Shown: positions 22,166 to 44,395 of the stretch, one piece after another
Position numbering within the stretch: the stretch's first letter is position 1
How the letters are laid out: every line of letters starts with the position of its first letter
DNA from: Apostichopus japonicus
Taxonomy: Eukaryota > Echinodermata > Holothuroidea > Aspidochirotida > Stichopodidae
Direction of reading: 5' to 3'
Assembly: GCF_037975245.1 (NCBI RefSeq)
Contig: NC_092573.1
Location: 14,220,001-14,284,000 of the forward strand
DNA: 64,000 nucleotides
The notes under the pieces: generated by a model
Seen by the model: the letters and a program-made list of their open reading frames with translations, nothing else
What the model was told of the DNA's origin: nothing
The model's database searches: none
Position numbers and translations under genes: made by a program

Positions 22166-24667
22166 TTTTCAGAGACATAATAAAATTTTCTTTTAAAATA
22201 GCTTGAGTTTTAAGCTAGCCCCTTTTTTCATGTTCTGTATCTCTACTTGGTTTGTTTGTTACAGCAAATTTGACATACTGTAGGTGGACTCAATTCAATC
22301 ATTTATTGTTGACCAAGCAATAACAATAAAACATTCATGGGGTTGAACAGGACCGGGTCTCCAGCAACCTTAGCAAAAAAAAAAAAAATATTCGAAATAT
22401 ATACGCTTGTGAAACATCTGCTGGTTAAATTATGTAACACGAGGGGACACCCTCATCGCCATCCATCTTTCCACCCCAAGAGAGAGCTTCGTTCCATATA
22501 ATAATTCAAATTTAAAGATTGTTGTACTGTACTATTAGAGTTGACTGTAATAATCCATAGAAAACATGGAGTTAAACGTTCAGAGAGATTCTTTATCTTC
22601 TTCTACAATATTCAAAGTTGAACAGCAAAACTATCTGTTGATCATTTCAATGCATTGTTTGAAGATTTTTCAACTAAGTGTGCTGTCGACCTGTGTTTGT
22701 GCACGTCGGTCTTCAAAAATGGATATTGACGAATGTCACTGACTTCTGGTTGCCGTTGAAATCTAAAAGTCAATGGGTTTACATTCAGATGAACAATGAA
22801 AACTTTGACTGGAATTATTTCGTTTCGTTTCCTGTTCATTTTCTATTATGTCATCTTGTTTCGACGTGTACGACAGGTTATCTTTGCTAGGATTACTCCA
22901 ATTCACACTGTAAAAATGATTTCCAGTAACGCTATTCTATCTGGCTATATCCCTAAATACATTAACAAGTCATGCTATTTTATCAAAACATTACTAGGAA
23001 AGTTGAACTTACAATTCTTTCCCAATAAATAATAGAAGATGCACAGTACTTGACAGATAATTACTCGCAATAATATGATGGGTAAGGTTGTTATGGTAAA
23101 TCTAACATGGTTCCAATCAGAGAGTTGTCCATAATATCTTCCTGTTTCAATCATCAAATATTGCTTGGCCTGGTAAAAGTCACGCAAGCTTACAAAGCAA
23201 CGAAAATCGCATATTAATCATTGAGTGACAATTTTTAGTAGAGCCTATGCAGTACACGTTGATGATATACTGACACTCTAGACAGGAGAAAGTTCCCAAA
23301 AAGTTAATTTCTCTTTGAAAAAGATTTGTGAGAATGTTTTTTCATGAAAAACGAAGTCAACAAGGGGTACGTGCGCATGCAATTGTGATCAGCCCGTTCC
23401 GAATCTGGTCTTGTACCCGTAAGAAGAATGCCGATAACATTACACATTCACCTGCTTTATAATTCTCGACCGTATTGCGCCCTGACTAACACCATGTCAA
23501 ATGCATATCGTTCTGCCAGACAAATTTCCCATATCCGTAATTTACAGTTTGGCAAGTAAAGGTTAAACCATATGAACGACCTTTGCGTGCTCGGAGAGTA
23601 GTTTACAAATTGTCGTGTAAAACAATCTATCGGACTTGAGCAGGTAACTAATGATTCTATTCGGTTGCCAACGTGTTTGCTACCACAATCACAAGTCTTG
23701 ACAGTGATCTGAAAAGAATAAACAAAGACAGTAATGGAACATCAAAGACATTTTAGTTCCTTTCACCTAATAAATCGGTCAATGAATATCATCGTCTTTA
23801 ATTTCAAAAAGGTTACAAAAGTTCAATTCTTCGATTGAGAAGCTGTAGACAATGAGCTGTTGCCCTTAAAATGAAGGTCAAACCTATAAAATTGTTTTCT
23901 TCATCACTTGTTGTGAATGAAGTAAAATGAGGTAAATAAAGGACCCAATATCGGTAAGATATATTACAAGACAATAAAACGCTCATGAGTGAATTTTTCT
24001 GGATAAATATATACTATCTGGCACAGTAGGAACTTCCAGATGACGTGTAAGAACCAGTGGTAGATGCATTCTGGGATACATCCGTGGAGGTAACACCGTG
24101 CTCTGAAGACCTCAAACCAGCGTACCATCACATGGTGTAATTATAAGTTGTCTCTAGACGCATAAACTTAGACTGTATCAATTCAGAAAGAAACTTGTTT
24201 CCGACCCGCTCGCAGTAAGCTTTCAAGAAAATTGCAATACAACAATTGATTTAATTTGAAGACTCAACGGATCTTCAAAGAGATGGATTAAAATAAAAGT
24301 GGTTAGAATTCAGAGAACAGATATCATTTAATAGTATGGAAACGAGATGTCCAAAGTCATATTGCTATGGGCCATAGGACATATACATATAATATAAAGG
24401 TATCGCGTAGGATATGCTTATATGTCAAAGTATCAAAGTAAGTAAGTGCTAACACGTCACATGCAACTCTCCGGTCTTGGTACAGTTTCTTTTGATGCAG
24501 TGAAACGGCAAGATTTATACATGTTACTCATTAATACATTGTAAATGGTTTGCTTCCATGATGGCGAAACAATGAAACACTTCAGTGTTGAATTGATTGC
24601 ATTGATTAATTATGTAACACTGATCCATTGACTCACCAAGAAATGTCAAATCTAATACATCTACAAA

Positions 24668-24786
24668 ATATTTATTTTGAAGAAATATTGTTGATGATTT
24701 GATATCCGACGAAGAGCATACATATAGTATTTATTTTGTAGATGTATTGTTGATGATTTGATATCCGACGAAGAGCATACATATAA
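24668..24786 (+). repeat. Tandem duplication of a ~62-bp segment
   Basis: Two adjacent copies, both containing GTTGATGATTTGATATCCG and ACGAAGAGCATACATATA. Unit 3 has a single copy near 48,775. Confidence 0.75.
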
Positions 24787-25075
24787 CAACATTTGGTCAA
24801 TATAGTATACAACAAGGGCACATCCATCGTCTGCCAAAGCTTTGGCACTCATACATCATGCGTAGACAGTGTGGTTACAATTACATACCGCGTTTATATT
24901 TTGTGATGTCACATAATTCTTGAACATCTGATGATATACATCCTAATTTACGTCTTTTCTTTTGTCCAGTAATTCAACCCTAGAAGAGAGTTGCTATCCT
25001 GGATGACACAAGTCAAATGTTACGTCATGTATATGTAATCAAATTTAGGACAGTGTAAACTGTGCCTAGTCTTAA

Positions 25076-26513
25076 AGAGGGGGTGAAATGGAAACATTTA
25101 TATAAATCATCGTTTTCTATATACTCGTAGCTTTCCAATGATACCCAATTTGTGTCAAACAAAGCTTGCATCCTCGAGGAATAAACGATCAAACATTCGA
25201 GGGTAATAAAACCTTTCTAAATATTTTGGTATATACGGCAATGCGACGTGACGTCAGTCGAGGAACTCAGCTCACTTCCAGAACACTATGTTTACATTCT
25301 TAAACGTCTAGGAACACACAACGTTACTCTTTTACGGTGCTCTGAGATTTGTAGTTTTGTTTTTAATTAAATTTATCTCGTAACTGTTAAATATGCCGTG
25401 CCGATGTGTGGTCCCAGGTTGCTCCACCACAAGTAAAGACGGAATTAAAGTGCACGCTTTTCCCAAAGATGACAGAAATCGAAGAAGTTGGACACGACTC
25501 GTTCAAAACACTACACATAAACAATGTCACGAGTGCCTGTGGGCCTATACTATTGTCAAATTACTTGTTATGACCATAGCTTAGGCCTCCTTGATGCAGC
25601 AAATGACGAATTTATTTATTGGTTACCTAATATTTTGTACAAAACTCAAAGCCAGTTGGTTTTTAGAACAATCAATACTACATCTGCAATTTTTCTTTTG
25701 TGGTAAAACTGGCCTGTGTTATGATTTGACGTAACAGTTTGATGATACAATTACACAGGCTAGCCTGTTATACAACGTCTAGTAGTTAGGTCTAGACCCC
25801 ATGTTACCACGACTAGTACTATAGGATTGCACTTGCACAGAATATCACACTTTCCTTGCACTGTAAGTAAAAAAATTCTAGAAACTTCGCTACGAAGTTA
25901 AGTAGCAGGATCATTTTAAATTTTAAATCATATCATGGTCTTAATAACGGTGGTTTTGTTTATGCTCAACCGACCAGTTTCAGGATAGTCCAACCGTTCT
26001 GCTCGGTGACTTCGATCGGCAGCGACGCGTCTCGGCCTTCGGGATCGTTTTACAATTCTTCTGCAAGGGGCTCAATTGATATGGAAAAACACCGATATCT
26101 TCATCACCCTCGAAAACTATTTTTTCATCTTCTTTTTCAAGAAAATCATTTTCGTCAAAGCTTGACGAAGTTTCTGAGAGGTTATTCCCATTTCCTCGGA
26201 ATCGGAAGATTCGAGAAAACACATGTTCAATTGATGAGCAAAGTGTTGTGGTTACATATAGTAAACTGTATGACGCCGTATCGGTAAAAAACGGGGAGTC
26301 GGCTTTGGCTGAAATGGTTTCTTTGATGACGTCATATGAACTGCGATGGGCCGCTTTGAATTGCTTATGAGTGGCAGCTCGAGAGGTCTTTAGGGAATAC
26401 TTTGACAGCAAATTGCTTTGAAGCCGCATTTACCGAAAGTTGTGCATGGGTGGTGTTATAATTATGTAGATAAACCATTCCAAGACATGAAAACCCACCA
26501 CTTCATAACCTCT
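25076..26513 (+). mobile_element. Kolobok-like DNA transposon B (TTAA target, THAP exon)
   Basis: Flanked by TTAA (25,072-25,075 and 26,514-26,517). The 3' end CACTTCATAACCTCT matches element A; the 5' end reads AGAGGGGGTGAAATGG. The empty site with one TTAA is in unit 3 near 50,757. Same family as element A but in the opposite orientation. Confidence 0.8.
25393..25584 (+). CDS. Truncated THAP-domain frame in element B
   Basis: Starts MPCRCVVPGCSTT, then VHAFPKDDRNRRSWTRLVQ, the N-terminal half of a C2CH THAP DNA-binding domain. The downstream CxxH pair with its HF motif is not seen in this frame, so it is either one exon of a spliced gene or a remnant. In full-length elements THAP proteins bind transposon ends. 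Confidence 0.6.
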   Translation: MPCRCVVPGCSTTSKDGIKVHAFPKDDRNRRSWTRLVQNTTHKQCHECLWAYTIVKLLVMTIA

Positions 26514-26938
26514 TTAATGAAGCGTTCACGAAATTAACCATTTTACAGCAGACATAGACATCTTGTAGAGACAATCTCTTGGATGTTCTGTTCCTCTTTG
26601 TGTCACATTTGAATGTTGAACTAAGACCAATTGGCTAGATACAGTAGGAGTTTCCGGTACTGCTATGTATAATACCAGTTGGAATGTACTGCTCAGTCGA
26701 GATACATCCTGCTTCCCGTATGTGTTACAGTGACGCATCACATAGAAGAACTTAGCTTACTACACAAAAACCGTCTAATTCATTCATCACTTCAAACAGT
26801 GATAGACGTGAAGCGACAACCTTAATATCCTCCCGGTTGAAGTCAAAAGCGATTAGCCCACTGATCAAGACGGATAAACCATTACATTCATGATTATACC
26901 AGTTCAGATATAGTTGACCTCCTGTAGTCTGCTTTTCA

Positions 26939-34866
<7,928 letters not shown>

Positions 34867-36079
34867 AGACCAAAATGGCGGACTACCAGTGAAACATAGC
34901 CATCTAACATATCTAGTTAGAATGGATCTAGTCCTTTGTACTGCATAGGGTTAATCTATAATGATATATATGTTACATTGGGTTGTAATTTTGACCAAAT
35001 CATGTTACATTCACACATAATATATAGGCATATATATATATATATATATACACCCATACAGACCTGCTAATATTAAATTGATGTATGCGCTAACGATATA
35101 GTCATGTGTTTTTACCGATGATGCAGTTTTCACCGTTATAATCTAGCTAAAACAAAAGAAGCTTTTATTTCCTAGGAATTTCTATTATCCCTTTTGCCGA
35201 AAAGATTTGGGCAGTTAGTCTTAATATTTTATATCCCCAGAAGCCCCCACCAAACAAAATGAAGAAATTTTAGACGTCATATTTGGCTTTTCATTAGGTC
35301 TACACGTAATGCTTTGCTCCTCTATGTTTACATTTTGTGTGTGGTTGAAAGGGTCGTGATACGGATTTTCAAAATATTTGTTATAGATTGCTAAGTGTCA
35401 GTCACATTTGGATATGACCTACGACGCATACAAAGGTGTTAATTTCTATTGTAGCTCTATTGTAAGTTACATTAAATTAGCCTTTGGTCAACAACATTTG
35501 CCTAAAGCTGAGGAAGCTAAAGAGAAAGCGAAACTTGTTATGAGCCATATTCAGTAGTAATAGTACACTGAATCTATTATCAGCAGAATATGAGTGCATT
35601 AAAAGCCAAAAACTCGTTGATTTAAGCCTAACAATGAGAGGATTCTAGTTTTACTCAGAAATGACTAAAAGAAAGATGTGATAAACTGCTTTTTATCAGA
35701 TACGTTCGCTGTGTTGTACCTTAATTTCTATAAAAGACATTTTTTGGGGGGTTTACGAGTATTGATCATGCAATTCACAAATCTCGATATGACAAATTGA
35801 TCAATATTGTCTTTGTTATTTAGAATCCAACCTGCAGGCTAACGGTTCACCGTATAGTCAAAACAAGGAACATATTGGTTATGAGATCTTAACATTGTAT
35901 TTTATCGCCATTTACTACAATCAACTCAAGTAGCTACTGGTTTCAAAATAGACCATTAATATTCTTTCGTGCGAGTGTATTGACCATTTTAGTTTAACTC
36001 CTGTGACTTGAAATTAACGTGCGCTCCTTTGAATAATAATGTAGGAACTTCTGCCTGAGGTATATTGTACTGCCCAGAA

Positions 36080-36398
36080 CAGTGGCGTAGGAAGGTACTT
36101 TTGAGTGGGGGGTGGGGCTGAATCCCTCCCCTTTGGATTTTTGTTTGCATTTCCAGGTGGCCTCAGATGCAATTTGGTGCAATATAGCACACTTCAACAC
36201 TCACTCCATTTTGTAAATAATTTTGTATTTTCACCTGGCCTTTGATGCAATTTGGTGCTCCAAATGAGATTTTTTTCTCATTTGGAAATGAAAAAGGGGC
36301 TTTCTGACTTGCGAAGCGGGGGGCGGAATGATACTTCCGCCCCTCCATATTTTTCACTGGGGGCTGGCGCCCCCAGCCCCCCGGTTCCTACACCCTTG
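36080..36398. mobile_element. hAT-like MITE, copy A
   Basis: 319 bp, starts CAGTGGCGTAGGAAGG and ends GGTTCCTACACCCTTG. An 8-bp duplication GCCCAGAA/GCCTAGCA flanks it (two mismatches), and unit 3 has the empty site GCCTAGCA at about 58,966. The 8-bp duplication and CAG-type ends fit hAT. Confidence 0.8.
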
Positions 36399-36744
36399 GC
36401 CTAGCATGTTTTTGGTGGAGTTGTAAAAAAACATATATGGGAATATGAGGCAAAATTGCAGTATTATAGTATTTGATAAGCTACTTACAATAAAAAAATG
36501 ACTATATTGACAATAGAAAAAATAGAAAATATATGTTAATTGAAACAAGGACATAGTCTGTCTTTCTTTCTATTGTTTATTCCAAATGTCGCCAAATTTG
36601 AATCTTAATTTTTGTTTTATTACTTGTGTACAAGCTTAACGTTAAAAGGAAGATGCATAAGCTGTATTCTCCATTGATTTGATTCTTATCACATATATTG
36701 AAAAAGAAATCACACAATGACTTCATACAAGATGTTACTAACAA

Positions 36745-37172
36745 TTGCAAAATCTGCTAATATTGCTTGTTTTCGTCCAACTCCCGCGCTCCCCTCCCTT
36801 CCCTTCCCTTCCCTTCCCACCCAACCACCACCACCCGGCCATCCAATACCTCTGCAAGCCGCCTAAATTCTGTATGATGATTAAGGAAGGCAAGACGACT
36901 GCAGGAGAAAGTCACTGGAAAAGCATGTGCTATACGTAGAACCAATCATTATTTAATATCCATATCAAATCAATGTTCCCAAATGTTCTCTACTCCTTGC
37001 AGACACATTGGCGAAAGGCAACAGGAGAAAATGTATTTCCATATATGTTATCAAAGAGGACTAAGTGTTTGAGGCTTGAATATCAAAGTACATAAATCGA
37101 AGTACATGTGTTGCAGAAAAAAGAACATTGAGCTAATTTTAGGCCACTTTAGGCCTTGGCAAGAGCAACGTA

Positions 37173-37213
<41 letters not shown>

Positions 37214-38345
37214 TTTTTTACTTAGTTGTGAATAAAAAAGATCGAGGTTTGTTAACAAGTGATGCAAACATAAGTTTGTGCTCTCCGGTTGTTGAAATCT
37301 AGGCATGGACATGTAACGGAAAATGAAAGGTCCGATGAATGATGACTTGTGCCCAATATTCAGTGAGGGTAGCTTTTACCCGGTAAGAACTTCTACAATG
37401 CTTTAAAGAGTGCGCCACATTACTTTGACGATTTAACGTGTAATTCAAAGGGGAATTTACATGGCGTGCGATATCTAAAGGCTAATTTATCTCCAATCTA
37501 CATAAGGGACGCAAGTCAGTCAACAGACATTATTCAAAGTCGTTTAAATTTATTTTAAAGCAAAACAATACGTCCAGTGAAGTACCTTAGACTATGTCTA
37601 TATGATGCAGGTGGAAGAAGCTGACCATAAAACTTCTGTCGACTTGATCTTGATCTCAGCTCACACTTAGTGTAATTTCACTCACAAACACACACACACA
37701 AACTGTGTGATAAACTATAACCTAAGCTATTCAGTACCGTGCATATGTCGGCGTGTAGCGTATACAACCACGATATTTCACACCATGAAACATCAATAGC
37801 GACTGTATGTTTCGATATATCAGATAAGCTACAAGGAAATGGTTTCTAATCTCAGTTTATTGGTGGAGCGGTCGTACAGCAATTTTTGTTCACACAATGA
37901 ATTTCTGCCACTGGAAAATCCCTCTTTTTTTTTGTCCTATGTCAATGGAGCGAATGCTACGTTTCGTATTTATTTGGATAAGCTAATTTCGAGATGATAT
38001 CCATCATGTCGGAAATTTCTTTCATATATGCAAAACTACAAAAGCACGAGCCTTGTGGCTGTTTATGTATGTTGTATGCATGCGTGTATGTGCGTGTGTG
38101 TGCGTGCGTGTGGGTGTGTGTATGTGTGTGGGTGTATGCGTGCGTGGGTGCGTGTATGTTTGTATATTGCTAGTCTGCATATATAACTATTAACGGCAAT
38201 AGAAAGTAATCAGTTTATCTGGGGCAAACCAAGAAATGTCAACCTTGAAAATTTCCAGAGATGTCTGGCAATGATTCAAAAGCGTTCTCAAAATCTTGTG
38301 CTTCGTTGATAGATAATACTAAATAAAGATTTATATCTAAATCAT
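36745..38345. other. Unit 2-3 gap, left part
   Basis: No homology to the other units and no credible gene. Contains a CCCTT-rich tract (36,785-36,820), an AT microsatellite (37,171-37,206) and a GT-rich tract (38,062-38,165). Confidence 0.5.
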
Positions 38346-38353
38346 TGTATGAT

Positions 38354-38733
38354 CAGTGGAGTAGGAAGGTACTTTTGAGTGGGGGGGGGGGGCTGAAGAC
38401 TGATGGCCGGCCTGGGGGAGGGGTCTAAGGGGAGGGGGTGTCCCCCTCCAATTTGGATTTTTTTTTTTTTTTTGCATTTCCAGGTGGCCTCAGATGCAAT
38501 TTGGTGCAATATAGCACACTTCAACACCCACTCCATTTTGTAAATAATTTTGCATTTTCACCTGGCCTTAGATGCAATTTGGTGCTCCAAATGAGATTTT
38601 TTTCTGATTTGGAAATGAAAAAGGGGTTTTCTGACTTGCTGAGAGGGGGCGGGGCGGAATGATACTTCCGCCCCCCATATTTTTCACGGGGGGGGGGGGC
38701 TGGCGCCCCCAGCCCCCGGTTCCTACGCCCTTG
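38354..38733. mobile_element. hAT-like MITE, copy B
   Basis: 380 bp, same ends as copy A, flanked by a perfect 8-bp duplication TGTATGAT (38,346-38,353 and 38,734-38,741). It shares CAGATGCAATTTGGTG and CTGGCGCCCCCAGCCC internally and has longer homopolymer runs. Confidence 0.85.
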
Positions 38734-38741
38734 TGTATGAT

Positions 38742-41700
38742 CAATTAGTAGCTCTCACTTTTTTCCCTCCTCTCATTTGTTCTCAATCTTAAATATTACG
38801 ATGTTTTTCTAGTTCTTAATATTTAGTTTGTCACAAACATTGAATTCCATCTAACTAACCAATAATTACAATATACTGTTGCGCGAAGGGAAACTCCCCT
38901 TAAGTTGCGTTCATGCATAATATCCTGTTGCTACATAAACTTCAACAGTGGGGAAAATATTTAAGCCGATTTCAAGGAAACAACGCAATACACTTATTTT
39001 GCTTGTAATGTGACGTCATTGACATTTACCTGACCAGGTATGAAGTCAATATTAGCTTGTATTTGACCAAACAAGGACATTCACCTACATTTTTGTTAGG
39101 GCTAAGGTGCCAATTCATTTCCGTCAGAACGTTTACGGTGAATTTTACGGTCCTATGATCTTTTGACTTGACTAGTATCCTATAAGAAGGCATAGAACGA
39201 GATTTTCTTGAGGTTTTAAACCTCTTTCATGAAGCATCAGTTGACGTGCTGTTCAAATATATTTGCATGGCATGGCTATGTCTCGCTAAATACGCATTAC
39301 GTTATGCTATTTGGAAGATTACAGTAAGCTTCCGGTCTGAATCAGATATTAAAGCAGCTGTCTCTACGCTTAGTCAGCAATGTCACGAAGACTTTACCTA
39401 GAATAATTCAAAATTAAGATGGTGAACTTGATGAAACTGAGATCAAAGCTATGAGAAATCCTGTTTTTAGATATTTTACCAACTGAAGGTTTCTAAGGGG
39501 AGGAGGTGGATACATGTCTCTGACACTCCGCCCCAACCCCTGGCACTTATCATATTATTAATTGTTAATCTGTTTAATTGTCAGGCAATTGAAAACAATA
39601 TTCAAATGAGTCGATTTTCGATTCATTACTTGAAATGAAACTTGAGTATAGTCAAGTTGTTGATCTGTAGTGTTATGCATAGGATTTAACAGCATCAAAT
39701 GATATACGATCGCAAAATTGATCGAAATAAACTACCGTAGACGCAACTTTAATAATTACTTCATACTGTCCACTCCTTACCCGAAAACTATCGAGCTGGT
39801 TTAATAAAGCGCTCTCTTTGGGGAAATATTTCAGAGGTTAGCAGCATGACACAAATACTTCAAGCAAATCTATAGTACCATACATACCAGTTCTTCAATG
39901 ACAATATTTTCAGTGCAAATGCAGTGTTCCTAGTTTTAATTGGGTACTCCAGCAAACGTCGGAATCTGCCACAATCGTCCATTCAATATACAAACTATAT
40001 ATTGAAAAATAATGAAATTATCACTCTTTCAGGAAATGCATTGTTTTTGCCTACGGATTTGCACATCATGGAGCCCTGTTTCGCCCGTCTAAACTTAAAG
40101 GTGGCGGCATTAGAAAAGCTGAATGTCAAGGGAAAAGTCTTTGCAGAACTGTACGGTTTGAAACAAGGCGTCAGGTAGAAGAACGGCGTTCTTTGCATAG
40201 CAATCATTTGCAGTTTGTAGAAAAGAACTGTCACAAAAAGGGGGGGGGGAATGAAAATTTATGAAAGGTTAAGTTTAAATGATAATTGACACATTTTCGT
40301 ATACAACGTAAAAGAAATCTTCGTGTTTAAATTCATTCGATTTTTCAAACGGAAGGAAACGACCACAACGCGGTATTGTGTTCAACCTTAGAGGAAATAA
40401 CAACGATCCATCATACCTGGAACTTAAAGTGATTACGTGCGTGCCTGAAAAACATAACTTAGTTAATGTTTGTTGTTTTATTTAATTTATTTATGTTTCA
40501 ATGTAGCACCGGCGTTGTTCATGGATGAAGTATGTCAGGAATGACTGAAAATGACAGTGATACTGGTTAAAAATAACGGAAAAGGTGTAAAAAAACGGCA
40601 AAATTTGAAAGCATTTTTGAAATAACGGTTCTCATTGTAAGAGCTGGACCACGCCTACATGTGAGTTTAGTAATGAATATGTAACACTAAACAGCGACGG
40701 CGTCACCGTTGCAACTTATGCATTGTACTCAAGTTTTAGTTTTAGATTCAAATTTGAGTTAAAGTGTTGACTCGGATTCCACCGGACGTGAAGTTGTAAT
40801 CCATAGCCCTTGCGGGCTTTTCACACATTCATTACAGCATATCCTCGTAAAAATAACTGTTTCATGGCCTGTGTTTATGTATTTAGCTCTATGGTCGCAT
40901 CGGCAGTATTCACTACTGATAATGGTGCATTGGTATATGGTATGCAAACTGTACATATACTACGCACTAATCCTGTTAGAAAGCAGTAGGCTGTACTAGT
41001 GGTGCAACCGGTTAATATACCGGTTAATTCTTCCTCTGGGTTAGGTTTTATCACCGGATACATTGTTTCATTCATTTTTTTTTTCGACGATGAAACCATC
41101 TCATGAATTTAACCCCCTCTTGGCCCTCCTTCCACATGAAGTACGAAGTCATTTTTCGGCGATGATTTCATCTCATGAATATTCATATGCCCCATCTTGA
41201 TCCTCATTAGGTATGACTTCATTTGACCTTTGACGTAGTGTTGTATTTACTCTTTCTAAACTACTGGGCTCGGAGGAGTGGGCGGGGTGGGAGGGGGGGG
41301 GTAGTAACTGAGGAATGGACTGGGGGAGGGCAGAATTTTGATAGGAATGGGGTCTCAGCGATGTAGAACAGATAGGTTATTTCATCCGAAGTTTACGACA
41401 GCATTCTGAATCTCTGTAAGTAGAAGTACATAAATGCTACAATTAATGACAATAGACATCGTCCCACACACCTTCCTCATCCCTTTGGCTAAGGTAATGT
41501 GTATTTGACTTACAGTATACTATGTTTCTATTCAGTTTTATTTTACTTCCTAATAAATGCAACAGAGACGTAGATTTGAAATTTGAAGTAAACTTACATA
41601 TATTCGCTGGAAGGACCAAGCATAAATTTGAATGTATATATACTGAGAGACAAAGTAAGAATACTAAAGGCAGTCAAAGGCTTTAATGGAATCATTTCAA

Positions 41701-42984
41701 TTCCTTTACTTGTATGCATTATTTCACAAAATGCGCTGTATTAGTTTAAAGTGTGGAATATATTTTCATTATGTAGATTTAATACGCACAACAACATTAA
41801 CGATTTGCCAATAACCTGTACAAAATCGTCAAGATTTATTACAATAAGTTAAATGGAATGGTAAGTCTACAGTCAGGGCATAAAAAAACATACCAAATTC
41901 GGATATGGGTTGAGGGAAGGGAAGAGAGGAGAGAGAGAGAGAGAGAGTTGGAGAGAGGACACGGGGGAGGGGCAGCTAGATTATAGACAAACGAGAAGAG
42001 ACATACAAGTGAAATGAAATACAATAGAGACCCAATGCACTGCAATATTCTAAAGTGACAATATTTCAAAAATTGAGAGTGTGCTCTTTAACAAATTCGT
42101 GGATTGTTGTTGCAGTATTTACTTGCACGGTTTGAATGTTTGTGTGTATCGTTTTGTGCTTCCAATGTTGTAATATCGCCAAACATTCTTTCTTTGATCT
42201 CTGGTAACATTTTAGTCGAAAAATCTCTTTGCGTTTTATAGTAGTTGCTAACGTATTTGTCTGCGTTGTACATTAACGGATAAACTCATGAACAACTAAA
42301 AAGGCAATGAGCACTTTAGAGATATATCTACATTCTACATCCAACAACTCCTGCTTCAAGGCGTATTATGATAGCTTGTTACATTATTGTCGTTCTAAAA
42401 CAGTCTGCAAAACCTATCACGTCGAAAGAAAATGAGACGAAATTTGTTATTGTGTTTTATTGTTAAAGTTACAACGAGCACTTTTCGAGGTTTGTGTGAA
42501 CGAACCTAATATTGTCAATTTAAAAACGAGGGCGCTCTACCTATTATCATGTTTTATAAGACGTTTTGTTTTGAACCGAGATGTAATGGTTTTAACAGTG
42601 TAAGAAAAAATGAAAATTCAAAAACTACTTTCTTTTCGCTTTTCTTTACTAAAATGTGATTTGAGACATCTACATTGAATAAGAAATGCACCTTTCTCAG
42701 GTAAGAAAATAGACCGTCTCTATAACGACGAATTGGGAAATTGGAAAAAGTAGATAACGTTCTTGAAATTCACGAAACGGCTTCTCTCTTAGATCAATAG
42801 TCAAATTTAGCATAGTGAATGTCGAATATATAAACGAGTGTACGGTGTACGGGTATAGGGAGTGGTATAGTTCCTTCCTCAATGTAATTCATTTTATTTG
42901 TATTATTAGTATGTATATATATATATACATATTTAGGGGGAGGGGGTTATAAACTGTACATCTCGTTTTCCTAGAGCTTTCAAT
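38742..42984. other. Unit 2-3 gap, right part
   Basis: No gene recognised. Open stretches at 39,924-40,178 and 42,088-42,273 show no family motif I know. A (GA)n tract lies at 41,925-41,947. Confidence 0.45.
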
Positions 42985-43454
42985 CTGTCAATCGGTAAAT
43001 GAATTTAGACCAATTGATCTTGCCTGTATAAGTATTAATTGTATGCAGAAATTGATCGTGCCTCAAATAACCCAAGCCATTGATCAATATGGAGATAGCA
43101 ATCAATTTGCCTATAGGAAGGGGTTGTCATTTACCGATGCTGTTTTAACACTTATTCACAATATTGTCACAGGATTAAATAACAAAGATACTACTATTTC
43201 TAAGGTCTTATTTCTCGATTTTTCCAGTGCTTTTAACACGGTTCTTCCAAATCGTTTAATCAAGGACATGCAAGGGTTCGCTGAAGAGCCATGGTTGTTA
43301 CATTGGATATCAAATTTTATGAATGGCTGGTCTAGACAGGTAAAATATTCTAAAGGTCTGACGGAAAAATCAAAACTGTTGGTGTCCCTCAAGGCGGTCC
43401 TCTGTCTTCTCTTCTGTTCACAATATATACTGACGAAATAAGATCTACTTCTAA

Positions 43455-44213
43455 ATGTGTACTGTGCTGAAATATGCTGATGACACTGCTATAGTGTGCA
43501 ATGTATCAAAGCGAACGCATCAGGCTGACCAAGCAAGTTATAAAACTGATGTATCAAATATTGTAGATCTGTGTGATGGGAAGAATTTAAGACTCAATCC
43601 AAAGAAATCTAAGGAAATGGTTTTTGAGAATATAAATATTAAACATGAAGGTCTTGTATCATGTAAGTTAACTAAAATCTCAATTAAAGATGCGGAAGTA
43701 GAACGCATTCATCATACAGTATATCTAGGTGTTTGTGTTGATGACAAACTAAGTTTCACTGGTTATATAAGCAGAATACTTAAACGGGTGTACTTCATAG
43801 TCTCAACTCTATCGTATATAGTTCCATATTTTCATGTTGATGTAAGGATAAGAGTTTTTACTGCCAATATCTTACCACACCTAACATATGCTGTTTCTGC
43901 TTGGTATCACTTTTTACTAATTAAAGATAATAAGAGAATTATTATTCTTTTAAAGTATTGTTCTAGAATATTTAATATAGATTTTAACTTTCTTATGAGT
44001 ACTGTAAACAATGCTGCTAAAAATGAGTTCATTAGAAGTGTAAATTGCATACAGAAAAATGACAGACATTTTTTGCATACCGAACTTAACTCTCTACTTC
44101 GAGAAACTACTAGGTATAATTTGAGAAACAAAGCAATAACACCAAAATTCAGAATTAATGTGTTTAGAAATAGTTTTATTTATCGTGCTGCTATTTTTTT
44201 TACAAAATGGTAA
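43455..44213 (+). pseudogene. LINE RT C-terminal frame, 252 codons
   Basis: Longest open stretch of the LINE fragment, starting just upstream of YADD and ending at the element's natural stop near its 3' end. The upstream RT fingers/palm (43,043-43,441) are in other frames, so no full RT can be made. Confidence 0.82.
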
Positions 44214-44254
44214 TCTGGAAAATTTATTGTAGACAGCTGCACTTGTACGTTTTG

Positions 44255-44395
44255 TATATGTATATGTATGTATATGTGTATGTGCGTGTATGTGTATGTG
44301 TATGTGCATGTATGTGTTCATATGTGTATATATGTATGTATGTGTGTATATGTATATGTTTGTATATAGGTATATATATATATATATTTATTTAT
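44255..44395. repeat. TATG/TG microsatellite
   Basis: Alternating TATG, TGTG and TATA repeats in the LINE 3' region. Confidence 0.9.

Noticed and set aside
25980-26429. 149-aa minus-strand open frame in element B
   Set aside because: Element A has frameshifts in the same segment, no motif is recognisable, and it lies opposite the THAP strand.
38062-38165. CRISPR-like or structured repeat
   Set aside because: It is a simple GT/GC-rich microsatellite in a eukaryotic genome.
39924-40178. 84-aa open frame
   Set aside because: No recognisable domain, no splice or codon evidence, and it is overlapped by an opposite-strand frame.
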